Below, in pieces: positions 36,932 through 44,835 of a stretch of DNA of 64,000 nucleotides. The DNA is from Limnothrix sp. CACIAM 69d (GTDB lineage Bacteria > Cyanobacteriota > Cyanobacteriia > CACIAM-69d), in contig MKGP02000083.1 in assembly GCA_001913845.2 (NCBI GenBank), positions 1 to 64,000 on the forward strand, in the 5' to 3' direction. Under the pieces are notes generated by a model that saw only the letters and a list, made by a program, of their open reading frames with translations, was not told the DNA's origin and ran no database searches. The first letter of the stretch is position 1. The number at the start of each line of letters is the position of its first letter. The translations under genes were made by a program, and so were the position numbers.

Positions 36932-37957
36932 ATGGACGATTCTGATCTGGATTCGAGGGAACCGGTGAGCGCAACAGGGCGATCGACCGTTGCCATGGAG
37001 CCGGAGTCTTGGCCCATGGTGTCTGTGATTGTGCCGATCTACAACGGTGAGGCGGACTTGCCTCCCTTGGTTGATTGCCTGTTGGCTCAGGACTATCCCC
37101 CCAGCCAAGTGGAATTTATTCTGGTGGACAATCGCAGCGGCGATCGCTCCTGGGATTGGCTGCAGCGGGCCCAGCACATGGCTAGTGATCGGGGATGGCA
37201 ACTACACCCCCTCCAAGAATTAACGATTCAGTCATCCTATGCGGCGCGGAACCGGGGAATTCGGGTAGCGCGGGGGGAAATTCTGGTGTTTACGGACGCT
37301 GACTGTCGCCCTCAACCGCAATGGCTACGATCGCTGATTGGAGATTTTGCCGATTCCGCGATCGGGATGGTGGCTGGCGAAATTACGTCCCTGCCGGGCC
37401 ATACCCTGCTAGAGCGCTATGCCGATCGCCAAGAAACCCTCTCGCAAAAACACACGATTGACCATCCCTTCTTGCCCTATGGCCAAACGGCGAACCTGGC
37501 GGTGCGGCGAGCAGTTTTCCAGGCGATCGGGCTGTTTCGTCCTTATCTGACCACCGGAGGCGATGCGGATTTGTGTTGGCGGATGCAACAGGCCACGGAT
37601 TGGGCAATCGCCTTTGCGCCGGGGGCCATTGTGGAGCACCGCCATCGGGCCACCTGGCAAGAATTTGCCAGTCAATGGCGGCGTTATGGTCGCTCCAATC
37701 GCTACCTACACCAGTTGCATGGCGTGCCCCTGATGCGTCGTCGATCGGCTCGCCAGGAATTGCGCCGCTGGGCGCGCTGGGGCCTGCGAGAGTTGCCCCT
37801 GGCTTTTGGGCGCTGGCTGTTTAAAAAAGGCTCCCTGCTCGATGCCCTATCAACGCCCATTGAACTGTTGGGCAGTCGTGAACGTTGGCGCGGGCAAGTG
37901 CGGGCCCAATTACCCGATCGCGCGGACTGGATTGAGCCATTTGAGGCGTTGAAATGA
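36932..37957 (+). CDS. Family 2 glycosyltransferase
   Basis: A 341-residue GT-A fold transferase. The nucleotide-sugar-binding start is VSVIVPIYNGEADLPPLVDCL (about residues 30-50 in this frame), the metal-binding DxD-like motif is FTDADCRP, and a later acceptor/catalytic region holds TGGDADLCWRM. A basic C-terminal part follows without clear membrane helices. The start at 36932 is one of several possible ATGs between 36884 and 36995. Acceptor and sugar are unknown. It stands alone, 315 bp after mraY. Confidence 0.87.
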   Translation: MDDSDLDSREPVSATGRSTVAMEPESWPMVSVIVPIYNGEADLPPLVDCLLAQDYPPSQVEFILVDNRSGDRSWDWLQRAQHMASDRGWQLHPLQELTIQSSYAARNRGIRVARGEILVFTDADCRPQPQWLRSLIGDFADSAIGMVAGEITSLPGHTLLERYADRQETLSQKHTIDHPFLPYGQTANLAVRRAVFQAIGLFRPYLTTGGDADLCWRMQQATDWAIAFAPGAIVEHRHRATWQEFASQWRRYGRSNRYLHQLHGVPLMRRRSARQELRRWARWGLRELPLAFGRWLFKKGSLLDALSTPIELLGSRERWRGQVRAQLPDRADWIEPFEALK

Positions 37958-38071
37958 GCTGTTGTTTAACCTTTTGGGTTGACTTCTGAGACAACCAATC
38001 TCATTAGCTCCGAGGATTTCTGGGGAGTCCCTTGGATAATTGCTAAGCACCGAAAAGCACCGCATTGCCAT

Positions 38072-38143
38072 GGGGCAAGGGGCTTAAGCCCCTTGTCTTC
38101 ACCGAATCGCCACGGGGCAAGGGGCTTAAGCCCCTTGTCTTCA
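38072..38143. repeat. Tandem pair of perfect 20-bp palindromes
   Basis: Two identical 30-bp units (38072-38101 and 38114-38143) with a 42-bp period. Each contains CAAGGGGCTTAAGCCCCTTG (38076-38095 and 38118-38137), the same palindrome as in the core of MITE copy C. No terminal repeats of either MITE family are nearby. They lie in the 266-bp gap between the convergent glycosyltransferase and argS genes; nothing else was recognised there. Confidence 0.85.
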
Positions 38144-38223
38144 TTGGTTCATGAGATTCAGGTTAATGCAGTTCAAAAGACAGCCATGATCGCCTTTTAA
38201 ATATCTTCTTAGACCCGATCGAG

Positions 38224-39978
38224 TTAGATTCGATCGAGCACTGCAATCCCCAACAAATTCAATCCCAGTTTCAGGGTGCGTGCCGTGGCATCACAGAGCA
38301 CTAAGCGGGAAGTGCGATCGGGTTCTGCGGCATTCAAAACCGGGCAACGATCATAGAATTTGTTGAATTTTTTGCTCAATTCAAAAAGATATTCACAGAG
38401 GCGATTGGGCATCAACTCCACCGCGATCGCCTCTAGAACTTCATCCAGCCGCAAAATATGTTTCAGCAATGCCCATTCACTCTCATCACTGAGGATGAGT
38501 TCGGCGCTGTCCAGGTTCTGGAAATCAATTTCACCCTTGCGACTAATGCTTTGAATCCGGGCGTAGGCATAGAGCATATAGGGTGCTGTATTGCCCTGAA
38601 GCGCCAACATTTTGTCGTAGCTAAAGGCATAGCTACTGGTGCGGTTTTGGGACAAGTCCGCGTATTTCACCGCGCTGAGGCCGACAATTTGCGCCACCTG
38701 CTCAATGAATTCGGGGGATTCACTGCGCTCTTCCGACTGCAACCGTTGTTCTAGGTCGGCCCGTGATCGCTCGATCGCCTCGGTCAACAAATCCTTCAGC
38801 TTCGGTGTATCGCCCGATCGAGTCTTCAGCTTTTTACCATCCTCACCCAGCACCAAACCAAAGGGCACATGCACCAGCTCCACTCCCGCCGGAACCCAGC
38901 CCGCCCGCTCGGCCACCTGAAACACCTGGGCAAAGTGGTTTGCTTGCCCCGAATCGGTGACGTAGATGATTCGATCGGCCCGGTCTTGGGTGGTGCGATA
39001 ACGAATGGCGGCCAAATCCGTGGTGGCGTAGTTGTAGCCCCCATCCGACTTTTGAACAATTAGGGGTAGCGGGTTCCCGTCCTTATTCACAAAACCGTCC
39101 AGGAACACGCAGCGGGCCCCCGCATCCTCCACCAGCAGGCCTGCCGCTTCCAAGGCGCTCACCACCTCCGACAGCAGGGGGTTATAGAACGATTCTCCCC
39201 GTTCCGTGAGCTGGATATCGAGCAGGTCGTAGATTTTTTGAAATTCTCGCCGGGATTGATCGCAGAGCAATTGCCAGGCACGGTGGCTGTCAGGATCGCC
39301 GCCCTGCAAGCGCACAACCTCTTGGCGCGATCGCTCTTTGAAATTTTCGTCCTCATCAAACCGCTTTTTCGCTTTTTGATAGAACGCCACCAGGTCTCCC
39401 AGGTCGATCGCATTGGCATTGGTGAGGGCTTCCGGAGCCACTTCCCGCAGATGGGTAATCAACATCCCAAACTGCGTACCCCAATCGCCCACATGGTTCA
39501 GCCGCAACACGTTGTGGCCCAAAAACTCCAAAACCCGGGCCAGCACATCGCCAATGATCGTGGAGCGCAAATGGCCCACATGCATTTCCTTAGCAATGTT
39601 GGGGCTGGAAAAGTCCACCAAAATGCGCTGCGGTTGCGCTACGGGGTCAATACCCAGTCGATCGCTCCCTTGGCTCGATCGCAATTGCCCCAACAGGTAA
39701 TCGGCCTTGAGAGTCAGGTTAATGAAGCCTGGCCCCGCAATGGTAGGGGGGTCGCAAAAATTCTCGACCTCTAAGTCCGCCACAATCGCGCTGGCTACCT
39801 CGCGCGGCGGCTTGCCCCACTGTTTTGCTAAGGGCAGGGCCACGTTGGCTTGGTAATCCCCAAACTTGGGATTGCTGGCCGGAACCAGCATCGGATCCGT
39901 GCCAACCAACTCCGGGCCAAAGGCTTTGACCAGGGCGGTTTCCAGGGCTGAACGAAGGCGGGCGATCGCGTCTTTCAC
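38224..39978 (-). CDS. argS: Arginyl-tRNA synthetase
   Basis: Class I synthetase that charges tRNA-Arg. The frame is open to 40089, but the N-terminal Arg-tRNA-synthetase domain begins with [16 protein letters not shown], so the GTG at 39978 is the likely start, giving 584 residues. The HIGH motif appears as HVGHLRST, preceded by the family stretch [16 protein letters not shown]; the KMSKS loop is degenerate ([10 protein letters not shown]), as is common in ArgS. The C-terminal DALR anticodon domain ends the protein. Confidence 0.95.
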   Translation of the reverse strand: MKDAIARLRSALETALVKAFGPELVGTDPMLVPASNPKFGDYQANVALPLAKQWGKPPREVASAIVADLEVENFCDPPTIAGPGFINLTLKADYLLGQLRSSQGSDRLGIDPVAQPQRILVDFSSPNIAKEMHVGHLRSTIIGDVLARVLEFLGHNVLRLNHVGDWGTQFGMLITHLREVAPEALTNANAIDLGDLVAFYQKAKKRFDEDENFKERSRQEVVRLQGGDPDSHRAWQLLCDQSRREFQKIYDLLDIQLTERGESFYNPLLSEVVSALEAAGLLVEDAGARCVFLDGFVNKDGNPLPLIVQKSDGGYNYATTDLAAIRYRTTQDRADRIIYVTDSGQANHFAQVFQVAERAGWVPAGVELVHVPFGLVLGEDGKKLKTRSGDTPKLKDLLTEAIERSRADLEQRLQSEERSESPEFIEQVAQIVGLSAVKYADLSQNRTSSYAFSYDKMLALQGNTAPYMLYAYARIQSISRKGEIDFQNLDSAELILSDESEWALLKHILRLDEVLEAIAVELMPNRLCEYLFELSKKFNKFYDRCPVLNAAEPDRTSRLVLCDATARTLKLGLNLLGIAVLDRI

Positions 39979-40196
39979 CGGCAAAAAGGGGAACGGTTTC
40001 CAGAAAAAAATCTCGCCCACAAGATAAGGCGCGGGGCGTTCGGCCGCGGCCAAACGTGGAGTTCCCCGCGCGCGAAGAGCAAAGGGCAATAGAAGATTTT
40101 ACTGGAATTGGGGAGGGCCAGGCCGCCTTCCCATCGGATTCTGTTGGCTAGGGGCAGTGGAGATGGCGTTGGTTCCTGTTGCTTAGGCGATGGGAT

Positions 40197-40727
40197 CTAG
40201 CGATTCCGACAGCGCACCCGCTCCAGGTCGCCTTCAACGTTGCGAGGAATTCGCCGTAAATCGACACCGGAGCGATAGAGGGTTGCAGAGTCCCAAAGCT
40301 TTGCCCCTTCAAGGTTGGCCCCTTCAAAGTTGGTGTTTTCGTCCACGATCGCCCCGCCCAAGTCCACATTGCGCAGATCCGCGCCACGCAGATCGGTTCC
40401 GCTGAGGTTGGCATCCACAAAATTGGCAAACCGCAGCTTGGTGTTGCGCAGGTTAGCGCTGGTCAAGTTGGCGCAGGTGAAGTAGCTGCCCTCGAAGTTG
40501 CTGTCGGCAAGATTGGCCAGTTGCAGTTGGGCCTGACGCAGCCGCGCATTAACCCGACTGATGCCGCTGAGGTTGGCTTCCTGAAGATCGCAACCTTGGC
40601 AACTGCGGGCGCTGCCGCTGATGAACTGCTGGGGATCGGTGGTGTTTTGGGCCCAGGCCACGCTGGCCAAGCTGCCTGCCAGTAGGAAGGTGATCGCGGC
40701 AGTCCAGGTTTTGTGGGACGTTTTCAT
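40197..40727 (-). CDS. Exported pentapeptide-repeat protein
   Basis: A 176-residue protein with a signal peptide (about residues 1-26, ending SVAWAQ) and a run of A(D/N)LXX repeats (about 45-140; ANLSG, ANLAD, ANLTS, ANLRN, ANFVD, ANLSG, ADLRN, ANLEG), a right-handed beta-helix fold. Cysteines Cys-Q-G-Cys lie before the repeats. Periplasmic or lumenal location is likely; function unknown. I chose the ATG at 40727 because the signal peptide begins there, although the frame extends to 40763. Confidence 0.85.
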   Translation of the reverse strand: MKTSHKTWTAAITFLLAGSLASVAWAQNTTDPQQFISGSARSCQGCDLQEANLSGISRVNARLRQAQLQLANLADSNFEGSYFTCANLTSANLRNTKLRFANFVDANLSGTDLRGADLRNVDLGGAIVDENTNFEGANLEGAKLWDSATLYRSGVDLRRIPRNVEGDLERVRCRNR

Positions 40728-41169
40728 GGGTTGACCTCTCGGCAAATCGGCAAGGATGGACAAGGTGCGCGCCTTAGGCAGACATCGGCGAAACGGCTGT
40801 AATGGCAGGGAACGATCGCGCTAGGATGCTTATCGGTGTCCCCCAGAGTTCCAACCCATGCGAGTTTTACGCTTGTTCCAGTTGTTGTTGGCCCTGGCTG
40901 GCTCGATCGTGACCGGTCGTCAATGGGGTTTGGGTCAAGGTCAGCCCAGGGAGCACCGCAGGGAACCACAGGGGCGATCGGCGGCGACCGCGATGGGCAA
41001 CCGGGTGAGTCGTTCTGGGTCAATACAACTCGATCTCCAGTTTGCCCGGATCGCTTGCGGGACAGTATTCAAACCGATATCTCAATTCGTAACCGTCCGT
41101 TGGCTCCAAGTCCAGGGGGGGCTTGAGTCAGGAAGGGCTGAACGCTTTCAGTGGCGGTGCTTGCAGGGA

Positions 41170-41976
41170 ATGGGGCGAAGTTTGGCGATCGGGCTGATGG
41201 GATTGGTGATTTGTGCCAGTTGGGCAATTGTGCCAATGCCGAGTTTGGCCGATGAGTTGCCCCTCGAAGCCCGCGTTCAGGCCGCGCGATCGCTCTTTGA
41301 CCAAGCTTTTGAGGCCACCAATGGTGGGCAATTTGCCCAGGCCGAGCGTTATTGGACACAAATTTTAGAACTTTTTCCCGACAATGCGGAAATTTGGAGC
41401 AACCGGGGCAATGCCCGCGCCAGCCAAAATCGGCTACAGGAGGCGATCGCGGACTATAACGAAGCGATTAGCCGTGCTCCCAATGCGCCAGATCCCTACC
41501 TGAATCGGGGGGCGGCTCGGGAGAATGCGGGCGATCTGACGGGGGCGATCGCGGACTATGACCATGTGTTGGAATTGGATCCCAATGATGCGGCCGCCTA
41601 CAACAACCGGGGCAATGCGGAGGCGGGCCTTGGCCAATGGGCGATCGCGGTTGAAGACTATGCCCAGGCGGAGCGCTTGGCCCCCGATTTTGCGATCGCC
41701 CGGGTGAACCATGCCCTCGCCCTGTTCCAGGTGGGCGATCGGGCGGAGGCCTTGCGCCTGTTGCGGAATTTGGTGCGGAAATATCCCACCTTTGCCGATG
41801 CGCGGGCGGCCCTGACGGCGGCCCTGTGGGATGCGGGCGATCGGGGCGAGGCCGAGAGCCAGTGGGTCTCGGTGGTGGGTCTCGATCGGCGCTACAAGGA
41901 TTTGGAGTGGGTGGCAAAGGTGCGCCGTTGGCCGCCCGCCATGGTGGCCGCCCTAGAAAAATTCCTCAAGCTTTAG
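41170..41976 (+). CDS. Exported TPR-repeat protein
   Basis: A 268-residue protein with a signal peptide (MGRSLAIGLMGLVICASWAI onward, cleavage near SLADE) and at least four tetratricopeptide repeats (AEIWSNRGNARASQNRLQEA, PDPYLNRGAARENAGDLTGA, AAAYNNRGNAEAGLGQWAIA and a fourth). The frame is open to 40858, but that extra part is low in recognisable structure, and the signal peptide points to 41170. The TAG stop (41974-41976) is the first three bases of MITE copy E. Likely a scaffold in the lumen or periplasm; partner unknown. Confidence 0.82.
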   Translation: MGRSLAIGLMGLVICASWAIVPMPSLADELPLEARVQAARSLFDQAFEATNGGQFAQAERYWTQILELFPDNAEIWSNRGNARASQNRLQEAIADYNEAISRAPNAPDPYLNRGAARENAGDLTGAIADYDHVLELDPNDAAAYNNRGNAEAGLGQWAIAVEDYAQAERLAPDFAIARVNHALALFQVGDRAEALRLLRNLVRKYPTFADARAALTAALWDAGDRGEAESQWVSVVGLDRRYKDLEWVAKVRRWPPAMVAALEKFLKL

Positions 41977-42119
41977 GGCCTGTCGTCATTTTCTAGGATC
42001 AGGCGGAAACGATTGATTTTTCATGTCCCAGTCGTCGTAACAAGATGCTCAAGCCCCTTGTCCCCCACGATTTGCCAACGGTGGAATCAAGGTTTCAGGC
42101 GATTTGACGACAGGCCCTA
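41974..42119. repeat. MITE-like element, copy E
   Basis: A 146-bp copy with TA at both edges and ends TAGGGCCTGTCGTCA / TGACGACAGGCCCTA, which are perfect inverted repeats over 15 bp. It is inverted relative to copy B and matches it at 140 of 146 positions. It supplies the TAG stop of the TPR gene to its left. Confidence 0.92.
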
Positions 42120-42213
42120 AACTCTAGGGCAATCCAGCAGGCGAGAACCGGCATTGTCCATCCCTGCTGGATTGAGTTGCAATTGAGCGAGTTAAAGTTG
42201 AGCGAACTGGCAT

Positions 42214-43110
42214 TTAGCGAGCTGCTGAGCGATCGCGCTTGAGGCGATCGAGCAACACTTGGGCATCCTTCAACAGTTGAGTGCCCCAGAGGTTGTCCTT
42301 CAGGTACTGCAAATCCGCATAGCGCTCATCGGTGTCCAAAGCTTCCTGGGCCAGGGCTAACCCCTTCAGGCAGTTGGGATCTCGGGCTTGGCTTTGGCAA
42401 CCGGCAGCGGTATAGGTAGCCGCAGCGATCGCCAGCTTGGGTTCTGCGGCGGTTGGATCCACGGCCAAAGCCGCTTCCCACTCCTTGAGGGCATTTTCCC
42501 GATCGCCCAACTCATACAGCGCCAAGCCGATATTGTTCACCGCTGGCCACATCCGCGCTTCCAGGGCCACCGCTTGCCGAAATTGCTCGATCGCCTGCTG
42601 AAACCGGCCCATGGTTAGGTAGACATTCCCCAAATCAAACCGGCCCGTGGGCGAGTCCTGAAGCTTAAGGCCCGCCTGCAACGTGGTTAGCGCCTCATCC
42701 CAGCGCTTCTGTTGCCCGTAGGCCGACCCTAACGCCAACAACACCGATGGATCTTCCGGAGCCAAGGCTCGGGCCGATTCCAGCACCTGAATGCCCCGAT
42801 CGACCTGTTGAGATTGGAGATATAAACCGCCCATCAATCGCAAAACCTGCGGATTTTTGGGAGCGAGATAGGCCGCCACTCGAATGCGGGCCAGGGCCTC
42901 ATCGTATTGCTCAAACTGCACCAAGCGTGCCGCATCTTGGGCTAGATCCAAAGCCTGCTCAGACCACTGGGGATCAATCGGCGGTGCATAGGGCAGCAAC
43001 ACTTCTGCCCGGGCCGGCATGGATAGCCCCATGCAACCCCAAAGCACAGCCAGAACCTGGAGCGCTCGGATGCTCTGTTTTTTCAAGCTCAGTTTGCCCA
43101 GTTTGCTCAC
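42214..43110 (-). CDS. Exported TPR-repeat protein
   Basis: About 298 residues from a GTG at 43110 (VSKLGKLSLKKQ); the ATG at 43161 is an alternative. A signal peptide (about residues 10-35, ending PARAE) precedes six or more tetratricopeptide-like repeats (AARLVQFEQYDEALARIRVA, LLALGSAYGQQKRWDEALTT, FDLGNVYLTMGRFQQAIEQF, VNNIGLALYELGDRENALKE). Likely lumenal or periplasmic. It faces the other TPR gene across copy E, but the two are not close enough in sequence to be called duplicates by eye. Confidence 0.82.
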   Translation of the reverse strand: MSKLGKLSLKKQSIRALQVLAVLWGCMGLSMPARAEVLLPYAPPIDPQWSEQALDLAQDAARLVQFEQYDEALARIRVAAYLAPKNPQVLRLMGGLYLQSQQVDRGIQVLESARALAPEDPSVLLALGSAYGQQKRWDEALTTLQAGLKLQDSPTGRFDLGNVYLTMGRFQQAIEQFRQAVALEARMWPAVNNIGLALYELGDRENALKEWEAALAVDPTAAEPKLAIAAATYTAAGCQSQARDPNCLKGLALAQEALDTDERYADLQYLKDNLWGTQLLKDAQVLLDRLKRDRSAAR

Positions 43111-43329
43111 AGTCCTGTTTATCCAATGCTGCTGACAACGATCGCAAGGCCATCTTAGCAACCTGAATTAATCCGGCGGGCGATTAATCCGGCGCGGCGG
43201 GTGGACAGGGGCCCAAAACTGGGTTGGGTTCAAGACTCGATCGCCCAATATCCCTGAAATTCCGCGCGATCGCCGGCATTGCCAGGGGGGATTGGCCCGA
43301 CTTTGAAATTCCAGACGCTCCTTCAGGTG

Positions 43330-43692
43330 CTACTTCAACAGTTGCCGCACCGTGTCAATCAGCTCTTCCGGCTGGAAGGGCTTGGCGATGTAAGCATCGG
43401 CCCCTTGTTTCATGCCCCAGTAGCGATCAAACTCTTCGCTCTTGCTGGTGCAAAGCACCACGGGCACATCCTTTCGGTTGTTATCCGACTTCATCCAACG
43501 ACAAAATTCATAGCCATTCATCCGGGGCATCACAATGTCTGTGATCACCAAATCCGGAGCACTGGCCTCAAATTGCACCTGTGCCTCTACCCCATCGCCC
43601 GCCAAAACCGTCGTCATGCCGTGTTTTTGGAGGAGTGCGGCAATCATCTCGCGCATCGTTGCGCTGTCATCGACAATTAGCACCTTACTCAC
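43330..43692 (-). CDS. Single-domain response regulator (CheY/PilH-like)
   Basis: A stand-alone receiver domain of 120 residues. The acidic pocket is Asp8/Asp9 (LIVDDS), the phosphoacceptor is Asp52 (VITDIVMPRMNG), and the conserved Lys lies in YIAKPF. The CTSKSEEFDRYWGMKQGADAY stretch is typical of cyanobacterial PilH-type regulators of pilus motility. The GTG at 43692 is preceded by AAGGAGG, a strong ribosome site, so the longer frame to 43830 is rejected. No kinase gene is adjacent. Confidence 0.9.
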   Translation of the reverse strand: MSKVLIVDDSATMREMIAALLQKHGMTTVLAGDGVEAQVQFEASAPDLVITDIVMPRMNGYEFCRWMKSDNNRKDVPVVLCTSKSEEFDRYWGMKQGADAYIAKPFQPEELIDTVRQLLK

Positions 43693-43751
43693 GACATCCT
43701 CCTTCGCAGTTGGCGGCGGTTGCTGACCGCCATCCCTCGCAATCGGGCGAG

Positions 43752-44231
43752 TTAACCACCCATGATATGTACCACAACTTCGCGCGTGCGACCGTGCTGT
43801 CGATGTTCCCAGAGATAGATTCCCTGCCAAATCCCCAGTCCCAGTTGACCATGCACGATCGGAATTTGTTCAGAAGTGTGGGTCAAGGCGGTGCGAATGT
43901 GGGCCGGCATGTCGTCGGGCCCTTCGGCACTGTGTTGGTAGGGAGCCGATTCGGGGACGAGGCCGGCGAGGAAGGTTTCCAGGTCTTGTAACACGTCAGA
44001 ATCGGCGTTTTCCTGGATCACCAGGCTGGCGGAGGTATGCTGCACAAACAGCGTACAGAGGCCGGTGGTCACTCCCGATCGCGCCACCAGTTCCGCGATC
44101 GCGCTGGTGATGTTGTGCAACCGTTTGCCTTGGGTTGAAAGGCGCAGCACCTGTTGCACATGGGTCGTTTGCGATCGCTGGTCGATCGCCCCAACCGAAA
44201 TGACAGTGGCGGAGGCGCTAGAACGACTCAT
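43752..44231 (-). CDS. YjbQ/UPF0047 family protein
   Basis: A 159-residue protein of the YjbQ family (UPF0047; annotated elsewhere as secondary thiamine-phosphate synthase enzyme). Visible marks are GLCTLFVQHTSASLVIQENAD, the His cluster, and LGTWQ-like LGIWQGIYLWEHR near the C-terminus. The cellular role is unclear. It lies 59 bp upstream of the response-regulator gene on the same strand. Confidence 0.9.
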   Translation of the reverse strand: MSRSSASATVISVGAIDQRSQTTHVQQVLRLSTQGKRLHNITSAIAELVARSGVTTGLCTLFVQHTSASLVIQENADSDVLQDLETFLAGLVPESAPYQHSAEGPDDMPAHIRTALTHTSEQIPIVHGQLGLGIWQGIYLWEHRQHGRTREVVVHIMGG

Positions 44232-44380
44232 GGAAACTGGAATAGGGACTGAAAAAGTTCTGCATGGAGCGATCGAAATATTTCAAAAAGCAATTATTCA
44301 CAAACAACCACGAACAATCACAAACAATTATTCATGGATCCGGATCGGTCGCTCTATTCCGATGCAATACCGCCATCAAA

Positions 44381-44590
44381 AATAGGGTTGGCATCCTCCC
44401 CACCGCAAGCGAACGGGGATTCCCAAACCTCGCGATTTGGGTTTCTGCTTCATCGTGCCAGCCCTCTGAGATGGGTTCTCTTCGGGTCTTGCGGTTGCTC
44501 CACAGACTGAAACCGCTAGCCCAGCGGCCACCTGTAATTTAGCATGCCCTGAAAGGGCGGGGTTTTAGACCCAAATTTTTCTATAAACCG
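44381..44590. mobile_element. Probable IS200/IS605-type remnant (right end with omegaRNA-like hairpins)
   Basis: A hairpin-rich stretch in the 604-bp gap between the YjbQ and TpsB genes. It includes CCTCCCCACCGC...GCGAACGGGGATTCCC (44394-44423), CCCAAACCTCGCGATTTGGG (44422-44441) and the end segment TTTAGCATGCCCTGAAAGGG followed by CGGGGTTTTAGACCC (44538-44572). In my memory such sequence lies next to TnpB genes at the right end of cyanobacterial IS605-type elements. No tnpA or tnpB frame is present. Confidence 0.45.
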
Positions 44591-44835
44591 ATTTTTGGCG
44601 AGATTTATGGACAGGATTTCCGCCCTTGACAGCTTCGGTTCACCAATTTTGGATGAAGGCTGAGTACTGGTTGAGCGGTGGTTGGGCGGTGGTTTTGGGT
44701 GGTTATTTTGGACGATCGCTCCCAATCGTTCCAACCGGCAACGGGGCCATGGGAGCCATGAATTTTTGGAATTCGTGCCCGATTGCGCCGATCGGCGTTG
44801 GGTCAAGGGAATTTGCCAGCGGCGGAACTCCGCTA

